DNA of 64,000 nt from Leptospira andrefontaineae (lineage in GTDB: Bacteria > Spirochaetota > Leptospiria > Leptospirales > Leptospiraceae), in assembly GCF_004770105.1 (NCBI RefSeq), contig NZ_RQEY01000012.1, positions 310,001 to 374,000 on the forward strand, in the 5' to 3' direction. Shown piece by piece: positions 35,392-44,384 of this stretch. The notes under the pieces are model-generated. The model was not told where the DNA came from and ran no database searches. It was given only the letters and a program-made list of their open reading frames with translations. A program made the position numbers and the translations under genes. Within the stretch, counting starts at the first letter, position 1; every line of letters starts with the position of its first letter.

Positions 35392-37362
35392 ATGCTGGAT
35401 CCCCAATCTCCGGAACTCAAGGTAGCGGATTATAACTCGGCCTTACAGTTAACCCAAGCTTTAGAGGCCAGAGGGGATTTTCAGTACAAGGGAATTCATA
35501 AATTAGTACTGATTATTGGCGACTGGACAGAAAAGTTTGTAGCCAATAAAATTCTTCCGAGTGCGGAACAGCTCTCCAGAGAACTAACTTTGGATAAGGA
35601 AAGGGTAAACGCTTATCTTAGAGAGATGAGTGCTCGCCAAAATCCTCCTATCGTAAAAAAGATCTGTATGGTGGATTATAATCCCACCGGAGATTCTTCC
35701 GACGGAAGGATTGCTTCGTTTCTAAGATTGATCACAGTATTTGCCAGACCTTCTCAAACGGATGCCGGTTCTAGTCACAGATATGTGGACGGAGTGAATC
35801 AAACTTCTTTCAGTTCCATTCAAAGATGGGTAAAGGAGAAGAGACAATTTCCCGGGAAAGAGGCTTTCCAGAAATGGATCTACGATTGTATTGATAATAA
35901 TAAATTAAGCGAGACCTACGCTTCTTCCGAGATCGGGAATTTGTTTCAGGATAATTTTGATGTTACTCCTGTTTTAAAACAAACGACGATCAATATCCAT
36001 TTAAAACCGGTTCTTAAAAAATTGGTGGATTCTAGAATTCTGTATTTTTATAGAAATGAGAATGCTTTAAGTCCAGGAAATCGTTCTGTTTTTTATTATA
36101 ATGTCCAGGATGAGATTATCGCGAGACTGGATGCTTATAAAAAATATTTGAGTGAACGAATTATTCCGGAGTTGCAAAGGATAGGCGTACTTGGCAATTT
36201 TTCAGAACAAGATCTTCAGAATACTCGTGGTATTGCAGGACAAGTCCTTCCTTTTTTAAGCCCGGCCTACGGTGACCAAAAAACCGCGGTTGAGGAACTT
36301 CTTTCTCTGATCCATTTCGAAGAAGAGGAAAAAGAGAAAAAAGAAAAAGAAGAGAAAAAGGCGAAACTTTCCGAATTACTCGACTATATTAAATCTGCAA
36401 ATCGATTGGTGGATCTAAATTATCTTCGTTTTCGTGGAGAACCAATTGAAGAAGAAGTCAAAAATCTTATCGTCAATCACGATATGATCATGAGCGCGGA
36501 TTTCGCGGATAAAAAAGGCCTGTATGTTTTCGTTCTTCATAAAGATTGTATCAATGGTGCAGTCGAAACTGCCAAAAGGGTTTTTGCAGCTACTGGAAAT
36601 GACAGCGAGATCCGTGTTTTAGCAAAAATGAATATTAGGGACATGATGGAGTCCAGAGAGGCGAGTTCTCAATTTGAGAAATTAGAATATTCTTCTCTTT
36701 TTAAATATCTTCCTTTTATCACCAGATTTTTCAGATCTCTCTTCGGGAATAACGTAGTTCATAGATTCGAAGCCGAGGAGATTAGAGCTAGACTTGCTTC
36801 CGAGCAAAATAAAAAGATCTTAGAAGCAAGAACCAAGGTCGCTCAGGAAGAAAAAGTAAAACTTGCCGAAAGAAGAGTAAAAGACAGAGAGGCAGTCGAG
36901 GCCACTGCAAAGGCGAGAGCGGCAGCTGCAGTCGCAAATTCAGACTCGAGTTCTCCTGCGAGAAGTTCCGGATTGAGTTCGGAGCAAGAAGCTGAGGTCA
37001 AACGAAATCTTTCTGCAGTTTTAGATGTTATAGACCATGCATGGGGCCAGGATGAACTTCCCGACAGGGAATATCTCTTACAAGCTTTAGGCGGAGATAT
37101 GGACGAAAATACTCTAATAAACTTCCTGAAAAAGAATGCAAAAAAGGAAATCCATTCCTTTATGGTTAGAAATCAGGAAGAGCAGTATTCTTTTCCGATC
37201 CTCATCTCTAGAAGGTTCTTGAAAAAGAACGGTAAAGCTTTGCTGGATAAGGCGAAGAGGATCGTAGACGAGCAAAAAAACGCAGGCATGCCTGAGCAGG
37301 AAAAATTCGATTTTTATATTTCTTTCGAAGATTTTCTGAACAGAACACTTCCTAAAATCTAA
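35392..37362 (+). CDS. Large cytoplasmic protein with GntR-like N-terminus, unknown function
   Basis: 656 residues; GAGGA six bases before ATG. Residues about 30-85 look like a GntR-type winged helix ([20 protein letters not shown] then [11 protein letters not shown]). The middle is mixed alpha/beta with a Lys/Glu-rich stretch ([16 protein letters not shown]). A coiled coil of about 70 residues, Ala/Glu/Lys-rich, precedes the C-terminal helical domain. No membrane segment. I do not recognise the family. It follows asd after 16 bases and could share its mRNA. Confidence 0.65.
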   Translation: MLDPQSPELKVADYNSALQLTQALEARGDFQYKGIHKLVLIIGDWTEKFVANKILPSAEQLSRELTLDKERVNAYLREMSARQNPPIVKKICMVDYNPTGDSSDGRIASFLRLITVFARPSQTDAGSSHRYVDGVNQTSFSSIQRWVKEKRQFPGKEAFQKWIYDCIDNNKLSETYASSEIGNLFQDNFDVTPVLKQTTINIHLKPVLKKLVDSRILYFYRNENALSPGNRSVFYYNVQDEIIARLDAYKKYLSERIIPELQRIGVLGNFSEQDLQNTRGIAGQVLPFLSPAYGDQKTAVEELLSLIHFEEEEKEKKEKEEKKAKLSELLDYIKSANRLVDLNYLRFRGEPIEEEVKNLIVNHDMIMSADFADKKGLYVFVLHKDCINGAVETAKRVFAATGNDSEIRVLAKMNIRDMMESREASSQFEKLEYSSLFKYLPFITRFFRSLFGNNVVHRFEAEEIRARLASEQNKKILEARTKVAQEEKVKLAERRVKDREAVEATAKARAAAAVANSDSSSPARSSGLSSEQEAEVKRNLSAVLDVIDHAWGQDELPDREYLLQALGGDMDENTLINFLKKNAKKEIHSFMVRNQEEQYSFPILISRRFLKKNGKALLDKAKRIVDEQKNAGMPEQEKFDFYISFEDFLNRTLPKI

Positions 37363-37402
37363 GCTCGGATCGTTAGAGCAATTTTAATAAAACCGAATAT
37401 AC

Positions 37403-38833
37403 ATGAAGAATGAATTAGTTAATTTCAGAAAAACTAAAATTATCTGCACTATCGGCCCAGCAACTGCCGACAAAAAAATGATCCAGTCCCTTGCAGAGGC
37501 AGGGATGAATATCGCCAGATTGAACATGTCTCATGGAAATCATGACTTCCATAGATCCATAATTCGAGCCATAAAATCCCTGAATAAAGATGTATTAAAG
37601 CATCCGATTGCGATCTTATTAGATACCCAAGGTCCGGAAATTCGGACTGGAGATCTGCAAGTGGATCATTTGGATCTGAAAGTAGGAGAATCTTTTACTT
37701 TTCATATCATTCCAGGAGAAGAATCCGAGGAACAATCTGTTTTCGTAAATTAACGCGATATCGTCAAAGATCTTAAGATTGGGGATAGAGTCACTGTAGA
37801 TAATGGCCTCATCAATCTTGTAGTGGAAGAAATCCAAGAGACTGCTTTGAAATGTAAAGTTGTCGATGGTGGGAAATTAGGTTCTCGCAAACATATAAAT
37901 CTTCCAGGCATCCGCGTTAATTTGCCTTCTATCACTCAGAAAGATCAGAAAGATATTCTTTTTGGTTTAGAAGAAGATGTGGATTTTATTGCTCTTTCAT
38001 TTGTCCGTTCTGCGGAAGATATTCATCAACTTCGTAAGATCATAGAAGAAAATAACGGTCATACTGATATCATCGCTAAGATAGAAGACCAAGAAGCCGT
38101 TAAAAACATGTTAGAAATAGTGGAAGCTGCTGATGGTGTGATGGTCGCAAGAGGGGATCTTGGCGTGGAACTTCCAATTGAGGAACTTCCTCTAATCCAA
38201 CGCGCTATTATCCGAGAATGTGCGATCAAAGGAAAAAGAGTGATCGTTGCGACTCACCTTTTGGAATCTATGATCAATAATCCTTCTCCTACCCGGGCGG
38301 AAGTGACTGACGTTGCCAACGCAGTTTTTGAAGAAGCAGATGCAATCATGTTATCCGGTGAAACTGCCGCAGGAAAATTCCCAGTTCGTTGTGTGGATAT
38401 GCTCCATAAGATCTCGGAAAGAGTGGAGAAGGCGCCTGGGCTAGGTTATGTTTTGGAAAGAGTTCCTTCCAACAAGAAGGAAGAGATGGCCAGATCTGCG
38501 GCCATGCTCTCCGATTCCATCAAATCACCTGCGATTATAGTAATTACTAGGAGAGGAACTACTGCTTTGAATGTGGCTTCTTTCCATCCCAGATTTCCCC
38601 TCATCTATGCTTTCACTAATATGACTACGGTCCGTCGTAAACTTTGGCTGACCCGAAGTGTAATTCCGTACCGGATCGATTTTTCCAGCGATCCAGAGAA
38701 GACAATTAAGCTAGCGATTGAAACTTTGAAGTTGAGCGGCCGAGTGAAGGAAGGGGATCAGGTTGTGATCTTGTCGGATATTATTGCTGGTGCAGACCGG
38801 GTGGAGACGATCCAGATCCGAGAGGTGAAGTGA
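37403..38833 (+). pseudogene. pyk: Pyruvate kinase with in-frame TAA at codon 117
   Basis: The frame encodes a full pyruvate kinase of 476 codons, interrupted once by TAA (37751-37753). Before it lie [31 protein letters not shown] and [13 protein letters not shown]. After it come [56 protein letters not shown] and the [12 protein letters not shown] block. The family normally has Tyr at the stop position ([11 protein letters not shown]), so a TAY-to-TAA change explains it; the frame is otherwise intact. A downstream GTG at 37823 could start a 336-residue fragment, but this lacks the N-terminal catalytic strands. It could be a real nonsense allele, readthrough or a sequencing error. Confidence 0.85.
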
Positions 38834-38855
38834 AGGGGGTGGTAGGAACTCCTGA

Positions 38856-39128
38856 CTATTCTGAAGCTTCTTCGGTCTCTTGGTTTAGTAATTTTAGGAT
38901 CCAATCCTGAAGCCCGAGGCTTTGGAAGGCTTCAATTACCATTCCTGTATAACTAATGGAAGATTGTAATCTTTCAAAACTCAATCGAACCTGTAGTTTT
39001 TTGATCTGTAGATATAGCTGGAGCTCTTCCTTGCTCATTTGAGAAGGGTCCTTCCATGGAGTGTAGTCTTCTCCGGAGAGAGGATTCAGGGAGAAGATAC
39101 GATTTTCTTTGTTTTTAGTCTTATTCAT
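38856..39128 (-). CDS. Small protein in a YqjD/YqjE-like operon
   Basis: 90 residues, charged and helical (MSKEELQLYLQIKKLQVRLSFERL), with no membrane segment. It is third in a - strand trio after the DUF883 and holin-X-like genes, a position that E. coli fills with yqjK, though I see no clear similarity to YqjK. The short gap upstream (39129-39149) carries a GGAGTTCCTTCC word. Confidence 0.55.
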   Translation of the reverse strand: MNKTKNKENRIFSLNPLSGEDYTPWKDPSQMSKEELQLYLQIKKLQVRLSFERLQSSISYTGMVIEAFQSLGLQDWILKLLNQETEEASE

Positions 39129-39149
39129 GGGCGGGAGTTCCTTCCACTT

Positions 39150-39575
39150 TTACCCTTTAAGTTTTCGAATAAGAGCGAAAACTCCTATTAAAGAAATAAA
39201 AAGGCAAAGACCCCCAGTTCCCAAGGCTGCGGGTAACGGATCTCCTGCAAATTGTCTCTGTAAATAGAGGAAGAAAGCAGCCAGAAAGAATAATACACTT
39301 AAACTTACGAAGAAAAGAGCAATCCGGAAGAATATATAGGCTTGAATACCTAATACAATCTTCTCTGTTGCGATCTTTTTTGCATATAGAAGAAGAGTTT
39401 CGAAATATTCTGCGATCGAGTTGATGAAAGCGAGTAGGTGTTCCTTCAGTTCGAAACTTGAAAATGAAGTTCCATCCTGTTTCTCGCTATTTTCGTAAGG
39501 AATTTCTTCTGAATCCGTTCTTTTAGCGGCCAATGGATGTTCCGTTTTATTTTCTACGACCGATAAGCATTCCAA
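39150..39575 (-). CDS. YqjE-like (holin-X/DUF1469) inner-membrane protein
   Basis: 141 residues. After a polar N-terminus, two membrane segments ([20 protein letters not shown] and [20 protein letters not shown]) form a hairpin, as in YqjE/holin-X proteins. The start is not certain; ATG 39575 overlaps the DUF883 gene by 29 bases. These genes in other bacteria are linked to stationary phase and membrane stress. Confidence 0.65.
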   Translation of the reverse strand: MECLSVVENKTEHPLAAKRTDSEEIPYENSEKQDGTSFSSFELKEHLLAFINSIAEYFETLLLYAKKIATEKIVLGIQAYIFFRIALFFVSLSVLFFLAAFFLYLQRQFAGDPLPAALGTGGLCLFISLIGVFALIRKLKG

Positions 39576-39825
39576 TGATAACGCCTATCCCGACTCCCAC
39601 GCCTAATCCGATCAAAGTTGCTTTTTGTGGATTTTCTTTTATATAAGTTCCAGTTTGATCAATGATTTGTTTAGCTTTTTCACTGGTCTCACCAGTAACT
39701 TGCTTTAATTTTTCCTTTAGGTCAGATACGTGTTCCAAGTATTCCTCCCGGGCCTTTCCTGTAATTTGTTTGGCCTTATCTTTCAAAATTTGGAGTTCTT
39801 CGCTTAGATTATCACCTTTAGACAT
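39547..39825 (-). CDS. YqjD-like DUF883 family membrane-anchored protein
   Basis: 92 residues: a long amphipathic helix ([20 protein letters not shown], then [16 protein letters not shown]) ending in a Gly-zipper membrane anchor ([20 protein letters not shown]) and RRK. This is the DUF883/ElaB/YqjD layout; the E. coli members bind ribosomes at the membrane in stationary phase. First gene of the trio; an inverted repeat lies upstream. Confidence 0.75.
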   Translation of the reverse strand: MSKGDNLSEELQILKDKAKQITGKAREEYLEHVSDLKEKLKQVTGETSEKAKQIIDQTGTYIKENPQKATLIGLGVGVGIGVIIGMLIGRRK

Positions 39826-39867
39826 AAGAACGCCCTCCAGATACTTTTATGTTAGTATAGCTAATCA

Positions 39868-39893
39868 ATTTCAAGAATTTTACATCTTGAAAT
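39868..39893. promoter_or_regulatory. Inverted repeat upstream of the yqjD-like operon
   Basis: Arms ATTTCAAGA (39868-39876) and TCTTGAAAT (39885-39893) are a perfect 9-base inverted repeat with an 8-base centre. It lies 43 bases before the DUF883 start and could be an operator. It has no T run on either side. Confidence 0.45.
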
Positions 39894-40031
39894 CATTCAA
39901 TCGTAAAAATTAAGGACTTTAAATTTGACCATAGGGATAAATAAGTCGATATATTAGGTCTAACCGGCAGACGGATAGAAAATCGAAGCGAAAACCATTC
40001 CGGTCGATGCAAAGTAAAAAGGGGATGGCAC

Positions 40032-40445
40032 ATGAATTTATTATCTAAAATAGCTAAGATAAGAAGAACTCAAAGGCAGAGAATATACAACAGGGCATAT
40101 CGCCAAGCTTTGAAACATTTGAAGCGCGAATTTAAGGCTGAAGCTGATCGTCATGCGCAAGCAGAGAAAGAATTAGAGAAATATTATCGTAAAGATGTGG
40201 ACAGCGAGGCGAAAAAGACCCGCAAGAAAATTCAGGAATTAGAAAACTATAAACTTCTCCTTGAAAGAAAGGAAATGGAAATCGAATCTAAGCTTGCTTT
40301 TCTGAACGATCAGCTTCACAAAATCGAAGAGTTAAAAGCCAGAATGGACGGGGCTGTCAATTTAATGGCGCGTGCAGGCTCTCTTTCAAACGGTGCGATT
40401 GATGATGCGGAGAAAATCAAGCAGGCTTTGAAAAAAGTGCTCTAA
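40032..40445 (+). CDS. Coiled-coil protein of unknown function
   Basis: 137 residues with AGGGGA seven bases before ATG. Very basic at the start (KIAKIRRTQRQRIYNRAYRQ), then a continuous coiled coil to residue 115. It resembles no family I can name. It is followed after 4 bases by the pterin dehydratase gene, so they share a transcript. Confidence 0.6.
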   Translation: MNLLSKIAKIRRTQRQRIYNRAYRQALKHLKREFKAEADRHAQAEKELEKYYRKDVDSEAKKTRKKIQELENYKLLLERKEMEIESKLAFLNDQLHKIEELKARMDGAVNLMARAGSLSNGAIDDAEKIKQALKKVL

Positions 40446-40449
40446 TTTT

Positions 40450-40755
40450 ATGGGTAATTCTCCAGTTCCGCTTTCAGTAGAGCAAGTTAGGAAGGAACTC
40501 CCGACTACTTGGGAAATATTGACAACTGATACAGCTCCAAAAATTGTTCGAGTATATAAATTACCTGAATATAATGATGGGATTAAAATCATCACAGCTT
40601 TAGCGAACATAGCTAATAATATGGATCACCATCCCGAAATTCTGTTTTCGTATAGTTTGGTTAGAGTGGAATTATATACCCACACAACAAATGGATTGTC
40701 CAGCTTTGACTTAGAATTTGCTCTTTCTGCCGAGAATCTCTTTAGCAATCTATAA
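40450..40755 (+). CDS. phhB: 4a-hydroxytetrahydrobiopterin dehydratase (PCD/DCoH)
   Basis: 101 residues, the usual length. The signature ITALANIANNMDHHPEILFS followed by VRVELYTHTTNGLSSFD contains the His-His pair of the active site. It recycles pterin after aromatic amino acid hydroxylation or takes part in folate or molybdopterin side reactions. No phenylalanine hydroxylase is nearby. The early part carries the word GGAAGGAACTCC at 40490-40501, read as RKELP. Confidence 0.88.
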   Translation: MGNSPVPLSVEQVRKELPTTWEILTTDTAPKIVRVYKLPEYNDGIKIITALANIANNMDHHPEILFSYSLVRVELYTHTTNGLSSFDLEFALSAENLFSNL

Positions 40756-40778
40756 TATATTAGTGATATCTTAAATCT

Positions 40779-41327
40779 TTAAGCGATTTTTGGTCCATGA
40801 GGATTCTTTCTCTTCGCTCCAAAATTTGATTTCGCAGATTGATAATCTAAGATCCGTAGCTCTCGGAAGAAGATCTTAGATTCAAAGTTTGCATGAATAG
40901 CTGCCTTTATTTGCCAAATTATTTTTTCTTCATTTGAGAAGCCTTTCGATTTATACGCTTCCAATAGTAGCACGAAAAAATAACACATTGAAACCCCGTG
41001 ACTAATGGCGAGACTTCTAAGTTGAATCCAATCCTCTGATCTTGGTCTGAAGTTGAATTTTATATACTTATTCTCTTTCAATTTTCCCCGAATTTTCTGG
41101 TACTTAGTGTATATTGATTCAGAATTAACATGCCTAATTGAATGAAAGTTTCTTCGTTGGCTTGCGAGCGTTTTCTTTAATAAAGAGTTGATACCGTTTT
41201 TGCGAACATATTTTGCGAGGTGCGGGGGAATCAAAAGTGTCGAAACTTTACGTTTCTTTTTGATTATGTTTTCTAAAGATACATTTTGGGAGAAGGAACG
41301 GTGAAAAGTGGGTTTAATTTTTTCCAT
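40779..41327 (-). CDS. DUF1564 family protein
   Basis: 182 residues. The pattern KVSTLLIPPHLAKYVRKN near residue 27, then YQKIRGKLKENKYIKFNFRP and WIQLRSLAISHGVSMCYFF, matches DUF1564, a family expanded in Leptospira. Several copies per genome are common. Function is unknown; basic, RHH-like character and frequent association with variable regions suggest DNA binding, but this is inference. Confidence 0.8.
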   Translation of the reverse strand: MEKIKPTFHRSFSQNVSLENIIKKKRKVSTLLIPPHLAKYVRKNGINSLLKKTLASQRRNFHSIRHVNSESIYTKYQKIRGKLKENKYIKFNFRPRSEDWIQLRSLAISHGVSMCYFFVLLLEAYKSKGFSNEEKIIWQIKAAIHANFESKIFFRELRILDYQSAKSNFGAKRKNPHGPKIA

Positions 41328-41434
41328 AAAAGGAACGGGTCTTGAAATGGAAAAAGGGAGCGAATTTTTTTACTGAGCTCGTGACTCATATACAAATTAT
41401 AGAAAGTATTTTTAGGAAGGAACTCCCGCGAGAT

Positions 41435-41464
41435 ATCCGTTCTTAAAATCGCTTAAGAACGGAT
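41435..41464. terminator. 12-bp perfect stem between DUF1564 and the response regulator
   Basis: ATCCGTTCTTAA / TTAAGAACGGAT with a 6-base loop, followed on the + side by TTTT. It lies 27 bases past the regulator's stop and so would end that - strand gene, although the T run is on the + side. The GGAAGGAACTCC word at 41415-41426 is next to it. Confidence 0.55.
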
Positions 41465-41491
41465 TTTTACAGTATTCTGAAGCCGAAAGAT

Positions 41492-42217
41492 CTAATCTAT
41501 AATTACGATACCTTCATAATTATCAGTAAATCTATAACCAATTCCCCAAATTGTTTCGATCCACTCAGGCTGAGCCGAATTTTTTTCCAACTTTGAACGA
41601 ATTCTCTTTATATGGGAGTCGATCATTCTTTCAAATCCATCCCATTCCATTCCCCAGACTGCTTCTAAGATCATTTCTCTTGAGAAAACTTTACCTGGAG
41701 AAGTTGCCATAAGTTGTAAAATATCAAATTCTTTTCGAGAAATGTTGATCACTTGATCTTTTAAAGTGACCCTACGGCGAACCGGATCGATTTTTAAAGA
41801 CCCTCTGATTATTTCTCCGCCGCTTCCGATATTCGGTTTAATTCCTGCTTTTTTGTCCCATCTGCGGAAGAATACATCTACTCTTGTTTTTAATTCTCTT
41901 ACGGAGAAAGGCTTTGTGATATAATCATCTGCGCCTAACTCAAGTCCCATTATTCGATCGATTTCTTCATTTCGAGCAGTAACTATAAAAATCGGGGTAT
42001 TCTCATCAGACCTTCGGACAGTCCGACATACATCCATTCCGTCAATATCCGGTAAGGAAAGATCTAAAATTAGGAGGTCAGGATGGTTTGCCTTATAGTA
42101 TTTAAGGCCCTCTTCGCCAGAAGTTTGAATTGTGGTTCGGTAATGAGCTGAATCCAATGACTTTCGTATTAAATTCCCGATGTCCGGATCATCTTCAATT
42201 ACCAGAATATTCTTCAT
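41492..42217 (-). CDS. Orphan OmpR/PhoB-type response regulator
   Basis: 241 residues from ATG 42217 (GAGG upstream); a longer start at 42256 lacks support. Receiver with acidic EDD at 8-10, phosphoacceptor Asp52 in [12 protein letters not shown], and Lys in [11 protein letters not shown]. The winged helix ends in [15 protein letters not shown] and TIWGIGYRF. No histidine kinase is adjacent on either side, so the partner is elsewhere. Sequence identity to HemR appears low outside the motifs. Confidence 0.88.
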   Translation of the reverse strand: MKNILVIEDDPDIGNLIRKSLDSAHYRTTIQTSGEEGLKYYKANHPDLLILDLSLPDIDGMDVCRTVRRSDENTPIFIVTARNEEIDRIMGLELGADDYITKPFSVRELKTRVDVFFRRWDKKAGIKPNIGSGGEIIRGSLKIDPVRRRVTLKDQVINISRKEFDILQLMATSPGKVFSREMILEAVWGMEWDGFERMIDSHIKRIRSKLEKNSAQPEWIETIWGIGYRFTDNYEGIVIID

Positions 42218-42443
42218 AAGCGCCTCAGGTGTATTGGATGTTAAATTTAACCTCATTACAACATATTATTCCCACCAAAATTGTAACATAGCAAAAAATG
42301 GGATTTTAAATGTATTGATTGGAAAACAAAAATTCGAAAAATGCGATATGTTTGGCGTTTTTGACGGTTTTGCTATTCATCTTTAATGGCATTTTCGGAG
42401 AATTCTTATTTCTTAATGTGAAAAGTCTGGTTTTGGGCAATTT

Positions 42444-42884
42444 ATGAAATATAGTAACCCTTCTTTCCCGCGGAGTTGGGCTCTTATTGCGGTTTCTGAA
42501 CCTGGATTAGATGTTCAAGAAGTAACCAGAACTCTTGGGATCCGACCGGACTTGTCGGTAAATAAAGGAGTTCCTGCCATCTCTGGGAAATCGGTTGCTT
42601 CTTCCTTGTGGCAAATTCACTCGAAAAAGGATGCAAGTTCGCCATTAGAAGATCATATCCAAGAGTTATTGGAAAAAATAGCCCCTCGTCGCAAGGAATT
42701 CCAAAGTTTTTGCGAAAAACATAATGTCATACTTTATTGTTCTGTTGAATTCAATAATGGTAATTTAGAAGAAACTGCGCTAAGCGCTCGGACTCTTTTA
42801 TTACTCGGAAATCTTGGGTTGAAATTGTCCTTTCATGCTTGGAATGTTCCAGAAAGAAGGAGAAGGTCAGAGGATCAGAATTAA
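42444..42884 (+). CDS. DUF4279 domain protein
   Basis: 146 residues. The opening WALIAVSEPGLDVQEVTRTL followed by GIRPDLSVNKG, and then SSLWQIHSKKD...LEDHIQELLEKI, matches DUF4279, seen in many small bacterial proteins including putative immunity proteins. The remainder (CSVEFNNGNLEETALSART) fits the same family. Function unknown. The 3' end overlaps the next - strand gene by 18 bases. It holds one GGAGTTCCTGCC variant at 42568-42579. Confidence 0.75.
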   Translation: MKYSNPSFPRSWALIAVSEPGLDVQEVTRTLGIRPDLSVNKGVPAISGKSVASSLWQIHSKKDASSPLEDHIQELLEKIAPRRKEFQSFCEKHNVILYCSVEFNNGNLEETALSARTLLLLGNLGLKLSFHAWNVPERRRRSEDQN

Positions 42885-43199
42885 CTCTTCTAAGGAAAAA
42901 GTTTTAATGTATTTTCGAATCGGAGGCCTCGGTTTGGAAAGAATTAGCACTCGATTCTTTTCTCGCAGATCTAAAGCATATTTGATCAACTTTTCTATTA
43001 CTGAGAATGGCAAAGTTTCGAATTTTGATATTTCTAATTTTACATGCCGATTTGTTTCATAAAAGGCCATCGCTAAAACTGAGTTTAATTCCCCTAAGAC
43101 CTGTTCATTCACCTCAGAAAGAAGAGGTTCAATCTCTACAGCTTTAGGCTTTTTTCTTATTTCGAAATAACTGTATTTTCGGATATACTCCATAATCAT
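42867..43199 (-). CDS. Small STAS-like protein, unknown function
   Basis: 110 residues with AAAGG upstream of ATG. The order of strands and helices (YSYFEIRKKPKAVEIEP, then VNEQVLGELNSVLAMAFYE, then HVKLEISKFETLPFSVIEKL) is reminiscent of a STAS domain, but a phosphorylatable Ser is not evident. Kept because codon use and ribosome site look genuine. It is divergent from epmA across 49 bases. Confidence 0.5.
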   Translation of the reverse strand: MIMEYIRKYSYFEIRKKPKAVEIEPLLSEVNEQVLGELNSVLAMAFYETNRHVKLEISKFETLPFSVIEKLIKYALDLREKNRVLILSKPRPPIRKYIKTFSLEELILIL

Positions 43200-43248
43200 T
43201 GCCCTTTCTAAAGGATTAATACTATTTTGAGCGATTTTGTATTCGAAG

Positions 43249-44193
43249 ATGAAGCTGAATAACTTAGAAATATTGTCATTTCGATCCGGATTTTTACATG
43301 CTACGAGAACTTTTTTTCATGAGAAGGGATTTCTAGAGGTTGATACTCCGTCTTTAAAAACAATCCCAGGAATGGAACCGTATTTGGATCCATTTTTGGT
43401 AGGATCTCCTTCTGGTATAGAGAGGGGATACCTGATTACTTCTCCGGAATATTCTCTCAAGCAAGCTTTATCTTTAGGTGCAGAAAAAGTATACGAAATT
43501 GCACATACGTTTCGTTCAGGAGAGAAGGGGAGTTCCTACCATACTGCTGAGTTTCTCATGCTAGAATTTTACCAGACGGGCACTGATTTGCACCAGGCAA
43601 TGGACCTTCTTGAGGAATTGATCCGATGGCTTGTGAGTAAACTCGGACTTACTCTTCCGGAAAAGCCATTCCAAAGAAAATCAGTGAAGGAACTCCTCTC
43701 CAATCTAGCGGATGTAAATTGGGATAGAGATTCCTTAGAACGAAAAATAACAGAATTGTCTCTAACAAATCTTCCTTTCGATTCGATGGAATATGAAGAC
43801 TGCTTTTTTTTAATATTCTTAAACTTATTAGAGCCAAACTTCACTGCGGAATTTCAATTCATCTACGATTATCCTCCTGAGATGGCGGCTCTTTCTCGAA
43901 TTGAAGATGGGGTTGCGAAAAGGTTCGAATTATATTTTGGAAATATAGAATTAGCTAACGCATTTTATGAACTTTTGGACCCGATAGAGCAAAGGGTTCG
44001 TTTTGAAAAAGAGCAGGCGTTGAGAAAAAAGTTAGGTAAGGAAGTTTTTCCAGTTCACGAAGAGTTTCTTCAGGCTCTAGAAAGAGGTATCCCGGAATGT
44101 TCTGGAATTTCGATCGGATTGGATCGTCTTCTAATGGTTCTTTTGGGAAGGAACTCCCTCTCAGAAGTTAGCCCATATTGGCGAGAAATTTGA
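43249..44193 (+). CDS. epmA: EF-P lysyl-transferase EpmA (GenX/PoxA), class II LysRS-like
   Basis: 314 residues from ATG 43249; a TTG at 43237 would add four. Class II synthetase motifs are present without an anticodon domain: GFLEVDTPSLKTIPGMEPYLDPF, LITSPEYSLKQALSLGAEKVYEIAHTFR split across motif 2, and motif 3 SIGLDRLLMVLLGR. Length and lack of an OB fold match EpmA, which attaches beta-lysine to elongation factor P; neither efp nor epmB is in the window. The gene contains three copies of the GGWAGGAACTCC word (43529-43540, 43686-43696, 44146-44157), each in a different reading frame. Confidence 0.88.
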   Translation: MKLNNLEILSFRSGFLHATRTFFHEKGFLEVDTPSLKTIPGMEPYLDPFLVGSPSGIERGYLITSPEYSLKQALSLGAEKVYEIAHTFRSGEKGSSYHTAEFLMLEFYQTGTDLHQAMDLLEELIRWLVSKLGLTLPEKPFQRKSVKELLSNLADVNWDRDSLERKITELSLTNLPFDSMEYEDCFFLIFLNLLEPNFTAEFQFIYDYPPEMAALSRIEDGVAKRFELYFGNIELANAFYELLDPIEQRVRFEKEQALRKKLGKEVFPVHEEFLQALERGIPECSGISIGLDRLLMVLLGRNSLSEVSPYWREI

Positions 44194-44259
44194 AAACAGC
44201 CGATTTTATTCTCTTCTAACTTCATTTAGAATTAAGAAAGCATCATGGAGGGTTCGATA

Positions 44260-44316
44260 ATGAATATAGGCCTCACAAAACTTTTGTTGCACGGATCTTC
44301 TATCAATTTAACTTAA
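44260..44316 (+). CDS. Possible 18-residue mini-ORF with strong ribosome site
   Basis: GGAGGG (44247-44252) lies seven bases before ATG 44260, and the frame MNIGLTKLLLHGSSINLT ends at TAA 44314-44316. The Shine-Dalgarno is better than that of most genes here. It could be a leader peptide for the OmpA-domain gene or a small membrane-active peptide, or chance. Hydrophobic centre LLLHG. No homology can be claimed. Confidence 0.3.
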   Translation: MNIGLTKLLLHGSSINLT

Positions 44317-44384
44317 GATTTGATTTACCTCGAAAAGGGTTCTTCAAATAAAAAGATCCATGGCCTTTAGTGCGGACGGAGAAT

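Noticed and set aside
37751..37753. Recoded stop codon in pyk
   Set aside because: TAA is not used for selenocysteine or pyrrolysine, and no recoding structure is evident; mutation or error is simpler.
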